Assembly: GCA_024686215.1 (NCBI GenBank)
Contig: JAIBDN010000016.1
Coordinates: 1-42,098 of the forward strand
Reading direction: 5' to 3'
DNA length: 42,098 nucleotides
Source of the DNA: Gammaproteobacteria bacterium
GTDB taxonomy: Bacteria; Pseudomonadota; Gammaproteobacteria; Pseudomonadales; Halieaceae
Below, in pieces: positions 8,212 through 21,157 of this stretch. Position numbers and translations under genes: made by a program. The number at the start of each line of letters is the position of its first letter. Within the stretch, counting starts at the first letter, position 1. Under the pieces are notes generated by a model. That model was not told where the DNA came from. It saw only the letters and a list, made by a program, of their open reading frames with translations, and ran no database searches.

Positions 8212-8700
8212 CTACAGTGACATGCTCCGCAACTCTGGGTCTTGCGCACTGTGGCGCCACAGTTCTTCGAACAGATCCAGGTGCCTCTGTGTAGAGGCCC
8301 TGGAGTCCGGTTCATAAAAACCCTCGTGATCACTGCTGCCGGGCTTATAAAGTACGCCGTCTCGATCACGAATGACGATGGTTTCACCGTTCCAGTCCGG
8401 ATGTTCCGCCAGCTGTTGTATGTGCACCGTGCTGGGCAGGCGGCGCGCGAGTAACAGCAAGCGGTGACCAGTACCTGCGACTTTGCGCGAATCGCTGATC
8501 AGGATGCGTACCTGGGTCTGCCGGGAGCGGCGCGCCAGGGCACTTATCGCGTCGGCCAGAGCAGCGCTGTTAAAGGCTTCGTGATCCAGAGCTGGACTCA
8601 GGATGCAGATATAGCGCGACGCACTGTCGCACAGCTGCACCGCCAGCTCATCGAAAGGGTGTGGATATTCCACGGCACTTAAAAACTTTTCATTCGACAT
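8212..8700 (-). CDS. Conserved-looking protein of unknown function, possibly PLD-like fold
   Basis: I do not recognise this 162-aa protein. It has no signal peptide or membrane segment. The order of a strand-rich core (QVRILISDS), an LLLLARRLPS helix and ETIVIRDRDGVLY is reminiscent of phospholipase-D-like folds, but there is no HxK catalytic motif, so activity is doubtful. The C-terminus is a helix rich in His and Arg (RHLDLFEELWRHS). The start ATG overlaps the end of roxA by 11 nt with only a weak Shine-Dalgarno, so translational coupling is likely. The gene ends 10 nt from the convergent mcl2 stop and is the last gene of the rluE-to-roxA operon. A role linked to its neighbours is possible but unsupported. 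Confidence 0.7.
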   Translation of the reverse strand: MSNEKFLSAVEYPHPFDELAVQLCDSASRYICILSPALDHEAFNSAALADAISALARRSRQTQVRILISDSRKVAGTGHRLLLLARRLPSTVHIQQLAEHPDWNGETIVIRDRDGVLYKPGSSDHEGFYEPDSRASTQRHLDLFEELWRHSAQDPELRSMSL

Positions 8701-9823
8701 AAATACACCCGCTTTCTAACAGATAGTCTAGCAGTTCTGCGGTAGCAGGGTCATCCATGGCGCTTGCCAGCGCTGGTGCAGCCACTACCCAGTGTTCACA
8801 CAAGGTTATTAGCGTTGTTAATACACTCAGTGGATACAACTGACTGAGGCCATTAGCAAACACCAATATACCGTCCGCTTCCTGTTGCCAGGCCAATTTA
8901 GCCTGAGGAGAAAGCTTAACACTCGTGGCGCCTTCTGCCAGCAAGCTGCGCGCCTCGGCCAGGTCGTCATCGTCGCTCAAGTGTTCATAGCGCGGCTCGG
9001 TTACCAACTCGCCAAACCACTGGTTACCCTCATCCTGATCGAGTGCGCCCTGAATCTGCGCCAGCACGCGTTCCAGGTCCCGCGGACGTATCTCCCCGGC
9101 GCGGCTTGCCGGGGTCTGTAGCGCATCATGATAGAACTGGTCCGGCTCCAGGTGTTCCAGCAGGTGATCGACAAATCGGGACAGCATGTCATTGACACGC
9201 GGAGCCCTGAAACCAATGGAAAAGGTGGTGCACTCTCCCTGCGCGATACCCCAGTGCGCGATACCGGGTGGCACGTAAAGCATGTCGCCCGGGTTCAGTA
9301 AATATTCCTGCTGTGTCTCGAACAGGCTGAGAATGCGTAACTCATCGTGCGGGAGCAGAGCGCTGTCGGGGTCGCAAAATTGCCCCAGCTTCCACAGGCG
9401 CTGACCTTCTCCCTGCAGTAGAAATACATCGTAGTTATCAAAGTGGGGGCCGACGCTGCCGCCGTCTGTCGCATAGCTGACCATAACGTCATCTACGCGC
9501 CATTGCGGAATGAAGTCTGCCAGTTTGCGCAGCTCGGCAACTTCGGGAATATAGTGGTCGACCGCTTGCACCAGCAGCGTCCAGGGCACGTCGCGCTTAT
9601 AGTCTGCATTGCAGAACGGGCCATGTTGCAGCAGCCAGCTATTATCACGCTGCTCAATAATGCGTGACTCCACCTCGTCTTCCAGTGCCAGTCCGGCGAG
9701 CTGGTGGCTGCTCAGGGGCGGGTGAAAGTTTTCAATGGCATTACGTATCAGCAGCGGTTTACGCTGCCAGTAGCGGGCCAGGAATTGCTCCCGATCCAGA
9801 TTTAGCTCTGCCTTGGTCGACAC
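8690..9823 (-). CDS. roxA: JmjC-type ribosomal oxygenase (50S protein L16 arginine hydroxylase)
   Basis: This 377-aa Fe(II)/2-oxoglutarate-dependent oxygenase is an orthologue of E. coli YcfD/RoxA (373 aa), which hydroxylates an arginine of ribosomal protein L16. The iron-binding triad is visible as H127-x-D129 (in GPHFDNYDVF) and H190 (in PPGIAHWG). The flanking segments WRVDDVMVSYATDGG and SIGFRAPR match the family, followed by the C-terminal dimerisation and winged-helix region. The GTG start follows the purB stop directly, with no gap. The purB-roxA neighbourhood is also seen in Pseudomonas-type genomes. Confidence 0.92.
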   Translation of the reverse strand: MSTKAELNLDREQFLARYWQRKPLLIRNAIENFHPPLSSHQLAGLALEDEVESRIIEQRDNSWLLQHGPFCNADYKRDVPWTLLVQAVDHYIPEVAELRKLADFIPQWRVDDVMVSYATDGGSVGPHFDNYDVFLLQGEGQRLWKLGQFCDPDSALLPHDELRILSLFETQQEYLLNPGDMLYVPPGIAHWGIAQGECTTFSIGFRAPRVNDMLSRFVDHLLEHLEPDQFYHDALQTPASRAGEIRPRDLERVLAQIQGALDQDEGNQWFGELVTEPRYEHLSDDDDLAEARSLLAEGATSVKLSPQAKLAWQQEADGILVFANGLSQLYPLSVLTTLITLCEHWVVAAPALASAMDDPATAELLDYLLESGCIYVE

Positions 9824-11870
<2,047 letters not shown>

Positions 11871-12965
11871 TCAGTCTCCGGTACGCTCAATGACGCCGCC
11901 GCCCAGGCAGTGCTCATCGAGATAAAATACAGCTGATTGTCCTGGTGTTACCGCCCGCTGTGGCTGGTCAAATACCACGTGATAACCGGTGCCGTTGCTG
12001 TGCACAGTGCAAGCCTGATCCGGCTGGCGGTAGCGCACCTTGGCACTGCAGCGCAGAGGCATTTGCGGACTCTCATTGGAGACCCAGTAAATGTCGCCGA
12101 GGCTGAGGCTGTCGCTAAACAGGGCAGGGTGCTCGTTACCCTGTGCAACCAACAGGATATTGTTATCCAGGTCTTTGCTCACCACATACCAGGGTGCCTC
12201 GGTGTGGTTGGCCAAACCACCAATGCCCAGACCCTGACGCTGACCAATAGTGTGGTACATCAAGCCGTGGTGACGCCCCAGGTGTTCCCCGTCCAGGGAG
12301 TGAATGTCACCCGGCTGAGCCGGCAGGTACTGTTGCAGGAAGTCCTTGAAACGGCGCTCGCCAATAAAACAAATGCCGGTGGAATCTTTTTTCCTGGCCG
12401 TGGCCAGATCGTGTTTTTCCGCCAGGGCACGCACTTCAGGCTTTTCGATTTCGCCCACCGGAAATAGGGTTTTTTCCAGCTCCGCATGGCCCACCGCGTG
12501 CAGGAAATAGCTCTGGTCCTTATTGTGGTCAAGCCCCTTTAGCAGAGTAGCTTTGCCGTTGACTTCACCGCGCCGGGTGTAGTGCCCAGTGGCGATGTAG
12601 TCGGCACCCAGTATTAATGCGTAGTCCAGGAAGGCCTTGAACTTGATTTCCCGGTTGCACAGAATATCAGGATTAGGTGTGCGGCCGGCCCGGTACTCTG
12701 CCAGGAAATGTTCGAAGACATTGTCCCAGTATTCGGCGGCGAAATTGGCGCCATGCAGGGTAATGCCCAGTGTGTCGGCAACCGCCTGCGCGTCCGCGAA
12801 ATCTTCCTTGGCGGTACAGTATTCGGTGCCGTCATCTTCCTCCCAGTTCTTCATGAACAGTCCTTCCACCTCATAGCCCTGCTCCTGCAAGAGCAGGGCA
12901 GACACAGAGGAATCGACACCACCGGACATACCGACGATGACTTTACTGGCAGAATTCAGGCTCAT
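11871..12965 (-). CDS. mnmA: tRNA-specific 2-thiouridylase
   Basis: This 364-aa enzyme inserts sulfur at C2 of wobble uridine 34 in tRNA-Lys, tRNA-Glu and tRNA-Gln, receiving the sulfur through the Tus relay. It has the PP-loop SGGVDSS at residues 14-20, the catalytic C103 (in [12 protein letters not shown]) and the partner C199 (in [11 protein letters not shown]), nearly at the E. coli positions. The ATG at 12965 overlaps the nudJ stop as ATGA and gives the usual N-terminus; a start 27 nt further upstream would add an atypical leader. It lies in the rluE-nudJ-mnmA-hflD-purB operon. Confidence 0.97.
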   Translation of the reverse strand: MSLNSASKVIVGMSGGVDSSVSALLLQEQGYEVEGLFMKNWEEDDGTEYCTAKEDFADAQAVADTLGITLHGANFAAEYWDNVFEHFLAEYRAGRTPNPDILCNREIKFKAFLDYALILGADYIATGHYTRRGEVNGKATLLKGLDHNKDQSYFLHAVGHAELEKTLFPVGEIEKPEVRALAEKHDLATARKKDSTGICFIGERRFKDFLQQYLPAQPGDIHSLDGEHLGRHHGLMYHTIGQRQGLGIGGLANHTEAPWYVVSKDLDNNILLVAQGNEHPALFSDSLSLGDIYWVSNESPQMPLRCSAKVRYRQPDQACTVHSNGTGYHVVFDQPQRAVTPGQSAVFYLDEHCLGGGVIERTGD

Positions 12966-13411
12966 GTGTATATGAGATCCAGAGGGTAGCAAATACCCCT
13001 GCGCTGCAGTTCAATCGAGGCCAGCACCAGGGGGCTGCGCATTCTAGCAGAGTTGGCGAGGATTTCCTCGTACTGCAGCCAGTGCACTGCGTGTATATCG
13101 GGGTCCAGCAGCGCTTTTTCAATGGGCGCCAGTGCTTTGCCCAGAAAAGTAGTGCGGTGGTAAGTAATGCCGTTGCCCGGCGCGGTGTACAGGGCGATAC
13201 CCAGCAGGCCGCATAACTGGATATCCCAGCCCGTTTCTTCGCGTGTCTCGCGCACAGCAGCGGATGCCAGCGTTTCATTGGCTTCCAGATGCCCGGCGGG
13301 CTGGTTGAACACCAATGCTCCACTGACTTTATCGCATTCCTCAACCAGCAAGTATTTACCCCGGTCTGCAATAACCGTCGCGACTGTCACCTGTGGCGTC
13401 CAGGTTGGCAT
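12962..13411 (-). CDS. nudJ: Nudix phosphohydrolase NudJ
   Basis: This 149-aa Nudix hydrolase matches NudJ (about 153 aa), which dephosphorylates thiamine pyrophosphate intermediates such as HMP-PP and various nucleoside di- and triphosphates. The Nudix box spans residues 40-62 (G-x5-E-x7-RETREETGW), with one slightly atypical residue after RE. The N-terminal strand [12 protein letters not shown] is typical. The ATG directly abuts the rluE stop and is preceded by AGGAG at 7-nt spacing. The gene overlaps mnmA by 4 nt, as in many Gammaproteobacteria. Confidence 0.92.
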   Translation of the reverse strand: MPTWTPQVTVATVIADRGKYLLVEECDKVSGALVFNQPAGHLEANETLASAAVRETREETGWDIQLCGLLGIALYTAPGNGITYHRTTFLGKALAPIEKALLDPDIHAVHWLQYEEILANSARMRSPLVLASIELQRRGICYPLDLIYT

Positions 13412-14017
13412 TTATCTTCTCCTTTTTATCGGGCTGCGCGCTGTGCCGGGTCGAACTGGGTCCGGCACGTGTATCTCCCGGTATTCTCCCGGCTGCAGAT
13501 CATCCAGTGACCAGTCGCCGATGCGGGTGCGGACCAGGCGCAGGGTGGGGAAGCCAGCAGCCGCTGTCATGCGGCGTATCTGTCGATTGCGGCCCTCGCG
13601 GATGGACAGCTCCAGCCAGCTGTCCGGCACGCTCTTACGCGCTCTCACCGGTGGCTTTCTGGCCCACAGTGGCGGCGCTGCAATAGCTTTGCACTTGGCC
13701 GGCAGGGTGGGCCCATCTTTCAGTACCAATCCACTGGCCAACTGCTGCAATGCCTGTTTACTGATCTCGCCCTCTACCTGCACCAGGTAAGTTTTCCACA
13801 GTTTGTGGCGGGGGTTTGCTATGCGTTGTTGCAGCTGCCCGTCATCCGTCAGCAGTAACAAGCCCTCCGAATCGTAGTCCAGGCGCCCGGCCACGCGGAA
13901 GTCCGGCGCCTTCAGCAGGTTTGCCAAAGTGGCACGGGTCTGGCCTGCATGGCCTTCCTTGTCACTGAACTGACTAAGCACCTGGAAGGGCTTGTTGAGC
14001 AGAATAATTTTCGCCAT
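13412..14017 (-). CDS. rluE: 23S rRNA pseudouridine(2457) synthase
   Basis: This 201-aa RsuA-family pseudouridine synthase lacks the N-terminal S4 domain, as expected for RluE (217 aa in E. coli). The catalytic Asp is D47 in the motif GRLDYDSEG. The KTYLVQVEG strand and [12 protein letters not shown] motif near the C-terminus are also typical. The C-terminus is very basic and ends SPIKRRR. It is the first gene of the minus-strand operon and is divergent from icd, the same head-to-head arrangement as in E. coli. Confidence 0.93.
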   Translation of the reverse strand: MAKIILLNKPFQVLSQFSDKEGHAGQTRATLANLLKAPDFRVAGRLDYDSEGLLLLTDDGQLQQRIANPRHKLWKTYLVQVEGEISKQALQQLASGLVLKDGPTLPAKCKAIAAPPLWARKPPVRARKSVPDSWLELSIREGRNRQIRRMTAAAGFPTLRLVRTRIGDWSLDDLQPGEYREIHVPDPVRPGTARSPIKRRR

Positions 14018-14075
14018 TTTATCGCTTACAGCTCCATTTTCCAGACCATTACGCGAGAATATTACGCCGTGCCTG

Positions 14076-14084
14076 TGCTACAAT
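14076..14084 (+). promoter_or_regulatory. icd: Extended -10 element, candidate icd promoter
   Basis: TGC-TACAAT at 14076-14084 is an extended -10 box (TGn plus 5 of 6 consensus bases). It lies about 80 nt upstream of the icd ATG in the rluE-icd divergent region. No convincing -35 box lies 17 nt upstream, as is common for extended -10 promoters. Confidence 0.4.
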
Positions 14085-14162
14085 TCGTGCCGCTTCACTG
14101 GGGCGATCTTGCCAAGCGCTCGCCCTATTTATTCCAAGAACCCAGCAGCAATGGAGTACATT

Positions 14163-15416
14163 ATGGGCTACAAGCATATTCAGGTTCCCGCACAAGGTGA
14201 CAAAATCACCGTCAACGAAGATTACAGCCTGAACGTCCCTGACAATCCTATCATCCCTTACATCGAAGGCGATGGTATCGGTGTCGATATCAGTCCGGTG
14301 ATGATCGACGTGGTCAACGCCGCGGTCGACAAGGCCTATGGCGGCAACAAGAAAATTTCCTGGATGGAAATCTACACCGGCGAAAAAGCCGCCGAGATGT
14401 ACGACGGCGACTGGTTCCCTGAAGAAACCCTGGAGGCGATCAAGGAATATTCAGTGGGCATCAAGGGCCCCCTGACCACACCGGTAGGCGGCGGTTTCCG
14501 CTCGCTTAACGTGGCACTGCGCCAGGAACTGGACCTCTACACCTGTCTGCGTCCAGTGCGTTGGTTCGAAGGCGTTCCCTCGCCGGTGAAAGATCCCGGC
14601 GCCTGTAACATGGTGATTTTTCGTGAGAACTCCGAAGACATCTACGCCGGTGTTGAGTACGAGGCCGGCACTGAAGAAGCCCAGAAGGTGGTTGATTTCA
14701 TTATCAATGAAATGGGCGCCACCAAGATTCGCTTTCCCACCAATGTCGGTATCGGCATAAAGCCCGTGTCTGAAGAGGGCACCAAGCGGCTGGTGCGCAA
14801 GGCGATTCAGTACGCTGTAGATCAGGATTTGCCTTCAGTAACACTGGTGCACAAGGGCAACATCATGAAGTTCACCGAAGGTGCCTTCCGTGACTGGGGC
14901 TATGAACTGGCGCAGCAGGAATTTGGTGGTGAACTGATTGACGGCGGTCCCTGGGTATCTATCAAGAACCCCAATACGGGCAACGAGATCATCATTAAGG
15001 ATGTCATCGCTGATGCCATGCTGCAGCAAATCCTGACCCGCCCGAAGGAATACAGTGTGGTTGCCACCCTGAACCTCAATGGCGACTATCTGTCTGATGC
15101 CCTGGCGGCTCAGGTAGGTGGCATCGGCATTGCTCCGGGCGCCAACTTGTCTGACGACATTGCGCTGTTCGAAGCGACTCACGGCACGGCGCCCAAGTAC
15201 GCTGGCCAGGACAAGGTGAACCCCGGTTCCCTGATCCTGTCCGCTGAAATGATGCTGCGGCACATGGGCTGGAATGAAGCGGCTGACCTGATCATCACGG
15301 GCATGAATGGCGCCATACAAAAGCGCACTGTCACCTATGATTTCGAGCGCCAGATGGATGGCGCAACGCTGTTGAGCTGTTCCGAATTTGGCAAGGCGAT
15401 CGTAGACTCCATGTAA
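14163..15416 (+). CDS. icd: Isocitrate dehydrogenase (NADP+)
   Basis: This 417-aa protein is equivalent to E. coli Icd (416 aa). It oxidatively decarboxylates isocitrate to 2-oxoglutarate in the TCA cycle. The substrate site [13 protein letters not shown] is intact with S114 (the residue AceK phosphorylates in E. coli), N116, R120 and R130. [15 protein letters not shown] and [17 protein letters not shown] near the C-terminus form the nucleotide site. The ATG at 14163 has GGAG at 6-nt spacing; an in-frame ATG 12 nt upstream lacks one. A strong terminator follows. In EMC-pathway organisms carbon need not be diverted from Icd to isocitrate lyase, so AceK control may be unnecessary; aceK is not in this window. 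Confidence 0.97.
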   Translation: MGYKHIQVPAQGDKITVNEDYSLNVPDNPIIPYIEGDGIGVDISPVMIDVVNAAVDKAYGGNKKISWMEIYTGEKAAEMYDGDWFPEETLEAIKEYSVGIKGPLTTPVGGGFRSLNVALRQELDLYTCLRPVRWFEGVPSPVKDPGACNMVIFRENSEDIYAGVEYEAGTEEAQKVVDFIINEMGATKIRFPTNVGIGIKPVSEEGTKRLVRKAIQYAVDQDLPSVTLVHKGNIMKFTEGAFRDWGYELAQQEFGGELIDGGPWVSIKNPNTGNEIIIKDVIADAMLQQILTRPKEYSVVATLNLNGDYLSDALAAQVGGIGIAPGANLSDDIALFEATHGTAPKYAGQDKVNPGSLILSAEMMLRHMGWNEAADLIITGMNGAIQKRTVTYDFERQMDGATLLSCSEFGKAIVDSM

Positions 15417-15434
15417 AACCTTCAGGTTTTACCT

Positions 15435-15466
15435 AAAGGGCTCGTGATTTCACGGGCCCTTTTTTG
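15435..15466 (+). terminator. Intrinsic terminator of icd
   Basis: An 11-bp stem (AAGGGCTCGTG at 15436-15446 with CACGGGCCCTT at 15451-15461, one G-T wobble) closes an ATTT loop and is followed by a T-run through 15465. It lies 20 nt after the icd stop codon. Confidence 0.92.
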
Positions 15467-15543
15467 TGCGCGTGCATGGCGAAGATGCTGGTGAGATAAG
15501 CGCCATGTGTAAAGAAATCGTACATGTCTAAAAGCGGGTCGCC

Positions 15544-15571
15544 TTTGCTCCCCCTTGAATTCTCGTATACT
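15544..15571 (+). promoter_or_regulatory. Candidate clpS-clpA promoter
   Basis: A TATACT -10 box (15566-15571, 5 of 6) lies 36 nt upstream of the clpS GTG. A weak -35-like TTTGCT sits at 15544-15549 with 16-nt spacing. The position after the icd terminator fits an independent transcription unit for clpS-clpA. Confidence 0.4.
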
Positions 15572-15607
15572 GTAACCATATCCATTAGTTATGCAGCAAA
15601 GTGAATC

Positions 15608-15976
15608 GTGAGTAGTTTAGTGACAAAGATCCGGCAGGGCAGTGGCTGGCGTATGAGTAAAGAGGATGAGGGGTCCGAGGGCGGTATTGCCCTGCAGGAA
15701 TCCAAACCTGAACTTAAGAAGCCGCCGCTGTTCAAAGTAGTATTACTTAATGACGACTATACCCCCATGGAGTTTGTGGTTGAGGTGCTGGAGTCGTTTT
15801 TCCGCATGAACCGGGAGCAGGCCACGCATGTTATGCTGGCCGTGCATACTCAGGGTAAAGGGGTTTGTGGGATTTATACACGGGATATTGCCGAGACCAA
15901 GGCGGCCCACGTAAACCAGCATGCCCGGGAGAGCGGGCATCCTTTACTGTGTGAGATCGAAGCATCTGAGGGCTGA
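15608..15976 (+). CDS. clpS: ClpS, N-degron adaptor of ClpAP
   Basis: This 122-aa adaptor delivers proteins with N-terminal Leu, Phe, Tyr or Trp to ClpAP and blocks ClpA recognition of SsrA-tagged substrates. The core [19 protein letters not shown] contains the N-degron pocket residues (NDD), followed by [15 protein letters not shown] and DIAETKA. The GTG at 15608 gives the same length as the Pseudomonas protein (122 aa). An internal ATG at 15653 would give 107 aa, nearer to E. coli; neither has a strong Shine-Dalgarno, so the exact start is unsettled. It is followed 18 nt later by clpA, and the bpt and aat genes nearby make its substrates. Confidence 0.95.
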   Translation: MSSLVTKIRQGSGWRMSKEDEGSEGGIALQESKPELKKPPLFKVVLLNDDYTPMEFVVEVLESFFRMNREQATHVMLAVHTQGKGVCGIYTRDIAETKAAHVNQHARESGHPLLCEIEASEG

Positions 15977-15994
15977 GGCCCGGGAGCGGTACGT

Positions 15995-18277
15995 ATGCTG
16001 AGCAAAGACCTTGAGCAAACACTGAACGACGCCTTCAAGGGTGCGCGTTCCAAGCGCCACGAATTCATGACCGTGGAGCACCTGTTACTGGCACTGCTGG
16101 ACAACAACGATGCGATCCGTGTGCTGAAGGCCTGCGGCGCCGATATCGGTGGGCTGCGCGGCGACCTGGTAGAGTTCGTTGATGCCACCACGCCACTGAT
16201 TCCAGAAGACGAGGAAGATCGCGACACTCAACCTACCCTGGGTTTCCAGCGGGTACTGCAGCGCGCTGTATTTCATGTGCAATCCTCCGGTAAAAGCGAA
16301 GTTACCGGCGCCAATGTCCTGGTCGCGATTTTCAGTGAGCAGGAAAGCCAGGCAGTGTTTTTCCTCAAGACCCAGAGCGTGGCGCGCCTCGATGTGGTCA
16401 ATTACATCACCCACGGGATTTCCAAGGTTTCCAACGATGGTGATGCCCCGGATCCCGGACAATCTGAGTCCGTTGACGGCAGCGTCGATGAGGGCGAGGC
16501 CAACCCACTGGACAGTTTTTCCACCAACCTGAACGAAGAGGCCGCTGCGGGGCATATTGATCCGCTGATCGGGCGTCTTGCCGAGGTTGAGCGGGTGGCC
16601 CAGATACTGGCCCGCAGGCGAAAAAATAACCCGTTGCTGGTAGGCGAGTCCGGCGTGGGTAAAACAGCTATCGTGGAAGGCCTGGCGAAGAAGATAGTAG
16701 ATGGCGACGTGCCCGATATTCTCAAGGATAGCGTGGTCTATTCCCTGGATCTGGGGGCCCTGCTAGCGGGCACCAAGTACCGCGGCGATTTTGAGAAGCG
16801 CTTCAAGGGACTGCTGGCCGAGTTGAAGAAACGCGAGCACGCGATCTTGTTCATAGACGAGGTGCATACCATTATTGGCGCCGGTGCGGCATCCGGCGGT
16901 GTGATGGATGCCAGCAACCTGCTCAAACCGCTGCTCACCTCGGGCAAGCTACGCTGCGTGGGTTCCACTACTTTCCAGGAATACCGCGGCATTTTTGACA
17001 AAGACAAAGCACTGAGCCGGCGCTTCCAGAAGATTGACGTGATGGAGCCCAGCGCAGACGATGCTTACAAGATCCTCAAGGGGTTGAAATCCCGTTTTGA
17101 GGAGCACCACGGGCTGCGCTATACCGACAGGGCGTTGCGCGTGGCGACCGACCTGTCAGCACGCTATATCACCGACCGTTTTCTGCCGGACAAGGCAATT
17201 GACGTTATCGATGAGGCCGGCGCTTACCAACAGTTACAGACACCCTCCAAGCGCAAGAAAGTGGTTGGCGTGGGCGATATAGAAGCGGTTATTGCGAAAA
17301 TCGCGCGCATACCGCCGAAAACAGTGAGTAGCGACGACAAGAACACCCTGCAAAAGCTGGAGCAGAACCTGAAAATGGTGGTGTTTGGCCAGGATGACGC
17401 TATCAGTAGCCTGGCGACATCCATCAAGCTGGCTCGCGCGGGACTGCGCTCGGGCGATAAGCCGATTGGCTCGTTTCTCCTGGCCGGCCCCACTGGCGTG
17501 GGCAAGACCGAGGTAACCCGGCAGCTGGCGGGAATACTGGGATTGGAGTTGATTCGCTTTGATATGTCGGAATACATGGAGCGACACACCGTTTCACGCC
17601 TGATCGGCGCGCCCCCCGGTTATGTCGGCTTTGACCAGGGTGGCCTGCTCACCGATGCAGTGACCAAGCACCCCCACGCGGTGGTGTTGCTGGATGAAGT
17701 CGAGAAAGCTCACCCTGAAGTTTTTAATTTGCTGTTGCAGGTAATGGATCATGGCACCTTGACCGACAACAATGGCCGTCAGGCAGATTTCCGCAATGTG
17801 ATCCTGGTGATGACCACCAACGCGGGTGCCGAGAGCATCAGTCGTCGCACCATTGGTTTCACCACCCAGGACCACAGTACTGACGGTATGGAAGCCATCA
17901 ACCGTATGTTTACGCCGGAATTCCGCAACCGCCTGGACAGCATTGTGCAGTTCAACCCACTGGGTGAGGACGTTATCCTGACCGTGGTGGACAAGTTCCT
18001 GACGGAATTACAGGGACAGCTGGACGAGAAACGTGTGACGTTGGACGTGGATGAGGATGCGCGGCTGTGGTTAGTGGAAAAGGGCTACGATATCAATATG
18101 GGTGCCAGGCCCATGGAGCGGGTTATCCAGGAGTACATCAAGAAGCCATTGGCTGAAATGGTGCTCTTCGGGTCGCTGGCTCAGTCGGGCGGCACTGCGC
18201 TGGTCCGCCTGAATAAGGCAGACAATACGCTGGGCGTTACGGTAGAAGAGGAAGAGGCCGCTCTCGAAGAGAGCTAG
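15995..18277 (+). CDS. clpA: ATP-dependent Clp protease ATP-binding subunit ClpA
   Basis: This 760-aa AAA+ unfoldase (E. coli 758 aa) feeds substrates to the ClpP peptidase. An N-terminal Clp-N repeat domain covers about residues 1-145, followed by an acidic linker. D1 has Walker A GESGVGKT at 217-224 and an AILFIDEVH Walker B. D2 has Walker A GPTGVGKT at 498-505 and [11 protein letters not shown]. The ATG has GGGAG 8 nt upstream. The stop lies only 6 nt from the convergent infA stop, and the two TAG codons sit in a GCTAG/CTAGC inverted repeat. The substrate pathway (bpt, aat, clpS) is clustered here. Confidence 0.98.
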   Translation: MLSKDLEQTLNDAFKGARSKRHEFMTVEHLLLALLDNNDAIRVLKACGADIGGLRGDLVEFVDATTPLIPEDEEDRDTQPTLGFQRVLQRAVFHVQSSGKSEVTGANVLVAIFSEQESQAVFFLKTQSVARLDVVNYITHGISKVSNDGDAPDPGQSESVDGSVDEGEANPLDSFSTNLNEEAAAGHIDPLIGRLAEVERVAQILARRRKNNPLLVGESGVGKTAIVEGLAKKIVDGDVPDILKDSVVYSLDLGALLAGTKYRGDFEKRFKGLLAELKKREHAILFIDEVHTIIGAGAASGGVMDASNLLKPLLTSGKLRCVGSTTFQEYRGIFDKDKALSRRFQKIDVMEPSADDAYKILKGLKSRFEEHHGLRYTDRALRVATDLSARYITDRFLPDKAIDVIDEAGAYQQLQTPSKRKKVVGVGDIEAVIAKIARIPPKTVSSDDKNTLQKLEQNLKMVVFGQDDAISSLATSIKLARAGLRSGDKPIGSFLLAGPTGVGKTEVTRQLAGILGLELIRFDMSEYMERHTVSRLIGAPPGYVGFDQGGLLTDAVTKHPHAVVLLDEVEKAHPEVFNLLLQVMDHGTLTDNNGRQADFRNVILVMTTNAGAESISRRTIGFTTQDHSTDGMEAINRMFTPEFRNRLDSIVQFNPLGEDVILTVVDKFLTELQGQLDEKRVTLDVDEDARLWLVEKGYDINMGARPMERVIQEYIKKPLAEMVLFGSLAQSGGTALVRLNKADNTLGVTVEEEEAALEES

Positions 18278-18283
18278 CAGGAC

Positions 18284-18502
18284 CTAGCGTTCGCGGTAGG
18301 TGATGCGGCCTTTGCTCAAGTCATACGGGGTCAGCTCAACGCGAACCTTGTCACCGGTAAGAATGCGGATGTAGTTCTTGCGCATTTTGCCGGAAATATG
18401 CGCGGTAACAACGTGACCGTTTTCCAGTTCTACGCGAAACGTGGTGTTGGGCAGGGTGTCGATCACCTCGCCTTCCATTTCAATCTGGTCTTCTTTTGCC
18501 AT
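18284..18502 (-). CDS. infA: Translation initiation factor IF-1
   Basis: This 72-aa single OB-fold protein binds the ribosomal A site during initiation. It has exactly the usual bacterial length, with the hallmark segments [34 protein letters not shown] and [14 protein letters not shown]. The ATG lies downstream of a GAGGA box (10-nt spacing). It is convergent with clpA, the arrangement found across many Gammaproteobacteria. Confidence 0.98.
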   Translation of the reverse strand: MAKEDQIEMEGEVIDTLPNTTFRVELENGHVVTAHISGKMRKNYIRILTGDKVRVELTPYDLSKGRITYRER

Positions 18503-18612
18503 CAGGCAATAATCCTCATAAAAACAAGGGGCGCATTCTGCCTGAAAGCGAGTCCCAGTGCCAGTCGAAAAAATGTCAATTGTGAGCGTGTTCGCGGGCC
18601 TTCGGTGCAGGG

Positions 18613-19323
18613 CTAAACCAGACTGGCCCAGCGGCTATTGACGTACAGCTCTAAAGGGCGGTACTCGGACTTGTAGGCCATTTTTTGGCAGTCGCGAATC
18701 CAGTAGCCGAGATACAGGTAGTGCAGTCCCATTTCCCTGGCTTTTTCGATTTGCCACAAAACGGCATAGTTCCCCAGGCTGCGTTTCTGTTCCTCGGGCT
18801 CGAAAAAGGTGTAGATCGCGGACAGGCCATCTACCAGCTCATCGACTACCGCAACACCCAGCAGGGTATCTCGCTGGTAAAAACGGTAGTAGCGGGTGCA
18901 ATTCCAGGCATTGTTGAGAAAAGACTCGTATTGTTCCCGGTCCGGCGGGTACATGTCTCCATCTGAGTGACGCAGCTGGATGTAGCGCTGGTACAACTCA
19001 AAGGCCTGGTCATCTCGAATATCTTCGCTGCGTTCCACGCGCAGGTCGGCGTTGCGCGCCAGTGTGCGCCGCTGGGAGCGCTTGGGCTTGAAACCGGCCA
19101 CAGGAATGCGCGCCGGAATACAGGCTTCACAGTGGGTGCAGTGTGGCCGGTAAACGTGGTTCCCACTGCGTCGGAAACCGAGCAATGAAAGGTTGCTGTA
19201 GAGGTTTTTGTCCATCTGTTGGCGTGGGTCTATAAACAGCGTGGTAGCTTCCTGCTCTTCAAGATAGCTGCAACTGTGTGGATACGTAGTGTATACCTTC
19301 AGGTCACGCATGGAGGAGGTCAC
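18613..19323 (-). CDS. bpt: Leucyl-tRNA-protein transferase for Asp/Glu N-termini (Bpt/Ate family)
   Basis: This 236-aa transferase of the ATE1-like family attaches Leu to proteins with N-terminal Asp or Glu in bacteria, making them ClpS substrates. The N-terminus has [19 protein letters not shown] and the Cys-rich [11 protein letters not shown] segment, with GFRRSGNH between them. The C-terminal GNAT-like half contains [17 protein letters not shown] and YLYLGYWI. The GTG at 19323 overlaps the aat stop as GTGA and has GGAG at 7-nt spacing; a later ATG at 19311 has no such site, so GTG is preferred. It is often annotated as arginyltransferase; the leucyl specificity is family knowledge, not proven here. 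Confidence 0.94.
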   Translation of the reverse strand: MTSSMRDLKVYTTYPHSCSYLEEQEATTLFIDPRQQMDKNLYSNLSLLGFRRSGNHVYRPHCTHCEACIPARIPVAGFKPKRSQRRTLARNADLRVERSEDIRDDQAFELYQRYIQLRHSDGDMYPPDREQYESFLNNAWNCTRYYRFYQRDTLLGVAVVDELVDGLSAIYTFFEPEEQKRSLGNYAVLWQIEKAREMGLHYLYLGYWIRDCQKMAYKSEYRPLELYVNSRWASLV

Positions 19324-20033
19324 AGCAAAGCTCCGCTATTCGCCGGCAAGCGCCAGATGTCAGGATTGGTTTCCATATCTATAGTGTGAGCAAGGCGCTC
19401 CTCGAAGTCCAGCCTGCTGATATTACAAGCGCCCAGGGAGTTGAGGTGCTCGCTTTCTACCTGGCAGTCGATCATGTGGAATTGTCCGCGCCTGAGGATA
19501 TCCACCAGCGCCACCATGGCGATTTTAGAGGCATCGCTTACATGGCTGAACATGGATTCGCCGAAGAATACGCGCCCCATGGCAACCCCGTAGAGCCCTC
19601 CCAGGAGCCGGCCATCATTATCCAGTACTTCTACCGAGTGGGCGATGCCCTGCGACTGCAGTGCCGTGTAGGCGGTGATCATGCTCTGGTCTATCCAGGT
19701 GCCCAGTCCATCGCCGCGCAATTGCGCGCATTCGTGCATAACCTGGGCAAAGTGTTGATCCACCGCCAGTCTGAAATCGCTGCGACGCAGGGTTTTGCGC
19801 AGGGAGCGGGAAATATGCAGGGCGTCGGGATACAGCACAGAGCGAGGGTCAGGCGTCCACCACAGGATAGGTTGTGGTTCTTCATACCAGGGAAAGATGC
19901 CGCGCCGATAGGCGCTAAGCAGGGTGTCGATATCCAGGTCACCACCCACCGCTAACAGGCCATTGGGATATTCCAGGGCCTCTTCTGAGGGAGGGAACCC
20001 GCTGCCCGAATCTAACTGTCTGATCTGCCGCAT
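19320..20033 (-). CDS. aat: Leucyl/phenylalanyl-tRNA-protein transferase
   Basis: This protein of about 237 aa transfers Leu or Phe from tRNA to the N-terminal Lys or Arg of proteins, creating type 2 N-degrons for ClpS-ClpAP. The family core is clear: YPNGLLAVGGDL, YRRGIFPWYEE, LWWTPDPRSVL, then GVAMGRVFFGESMFS and MIDCQVESEHLNSLGA. The ATG at 20033 is used; a TTG 15 nt upstream is also possible, and neither has a good Shine-Dalgarno. It overlaps bpt by 4 nt, so the two transferases are translated together. Confidence 0.95.
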   Translation of the reverse strand: MRQIRQLDSGSGFPPSEEALEYPNGLLAVGGDLDIDTLLSAYRRGIFPWYEEPQPILWWTPDPRSVLYPDALHISRSLRKTLRRSDFRLAVDQHFAQVMHECAQLRGDGLGTWIDQSMITAYTALQSQGIAHSVEVLDNDGRLLGGLYGVAMGRVFFGESMFSHVSDASKIAMVALVDILRRGQFHMIDCQVESEHLNSLGACNISRLDFEERLAHTIDMETNPDIWRLPANSGALL

Positions 20034-20081
20034 CCGACTATTATGCAATATCTGGCAGGCAGGCGGGCAGGCAATTAAGAC

Positions 20082-20104
20082 CGGGGGAGGGCGAACGTCC
20101 CCCG
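20082..20104 (-). terminator. Possible trxB terminator hairpin
   Basis: CGGGGGA (20082-20088) pairs perfectly with TCCCCCG (20098-20104) across a 9-nt loop, about 20 nt after the trxB stop. In the trxB direction it is followed by GTCTTAATT, a weak T-run. It may act as a Rho-assisted or leaky terminator before aat. Confidence 0.4.
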
Positions 20105-20122
20105 TGTCGTAAGCGCAGCGCT

Positions 20123-21157
<1,035 letters not shown>

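Noticed and set aside
18574..18579. Perfect TTGACA on the minus strand upstream of infA
   Set aside because: No acceptable -10 box lies 16-18 nt downstream, so it was not called as a promoter.
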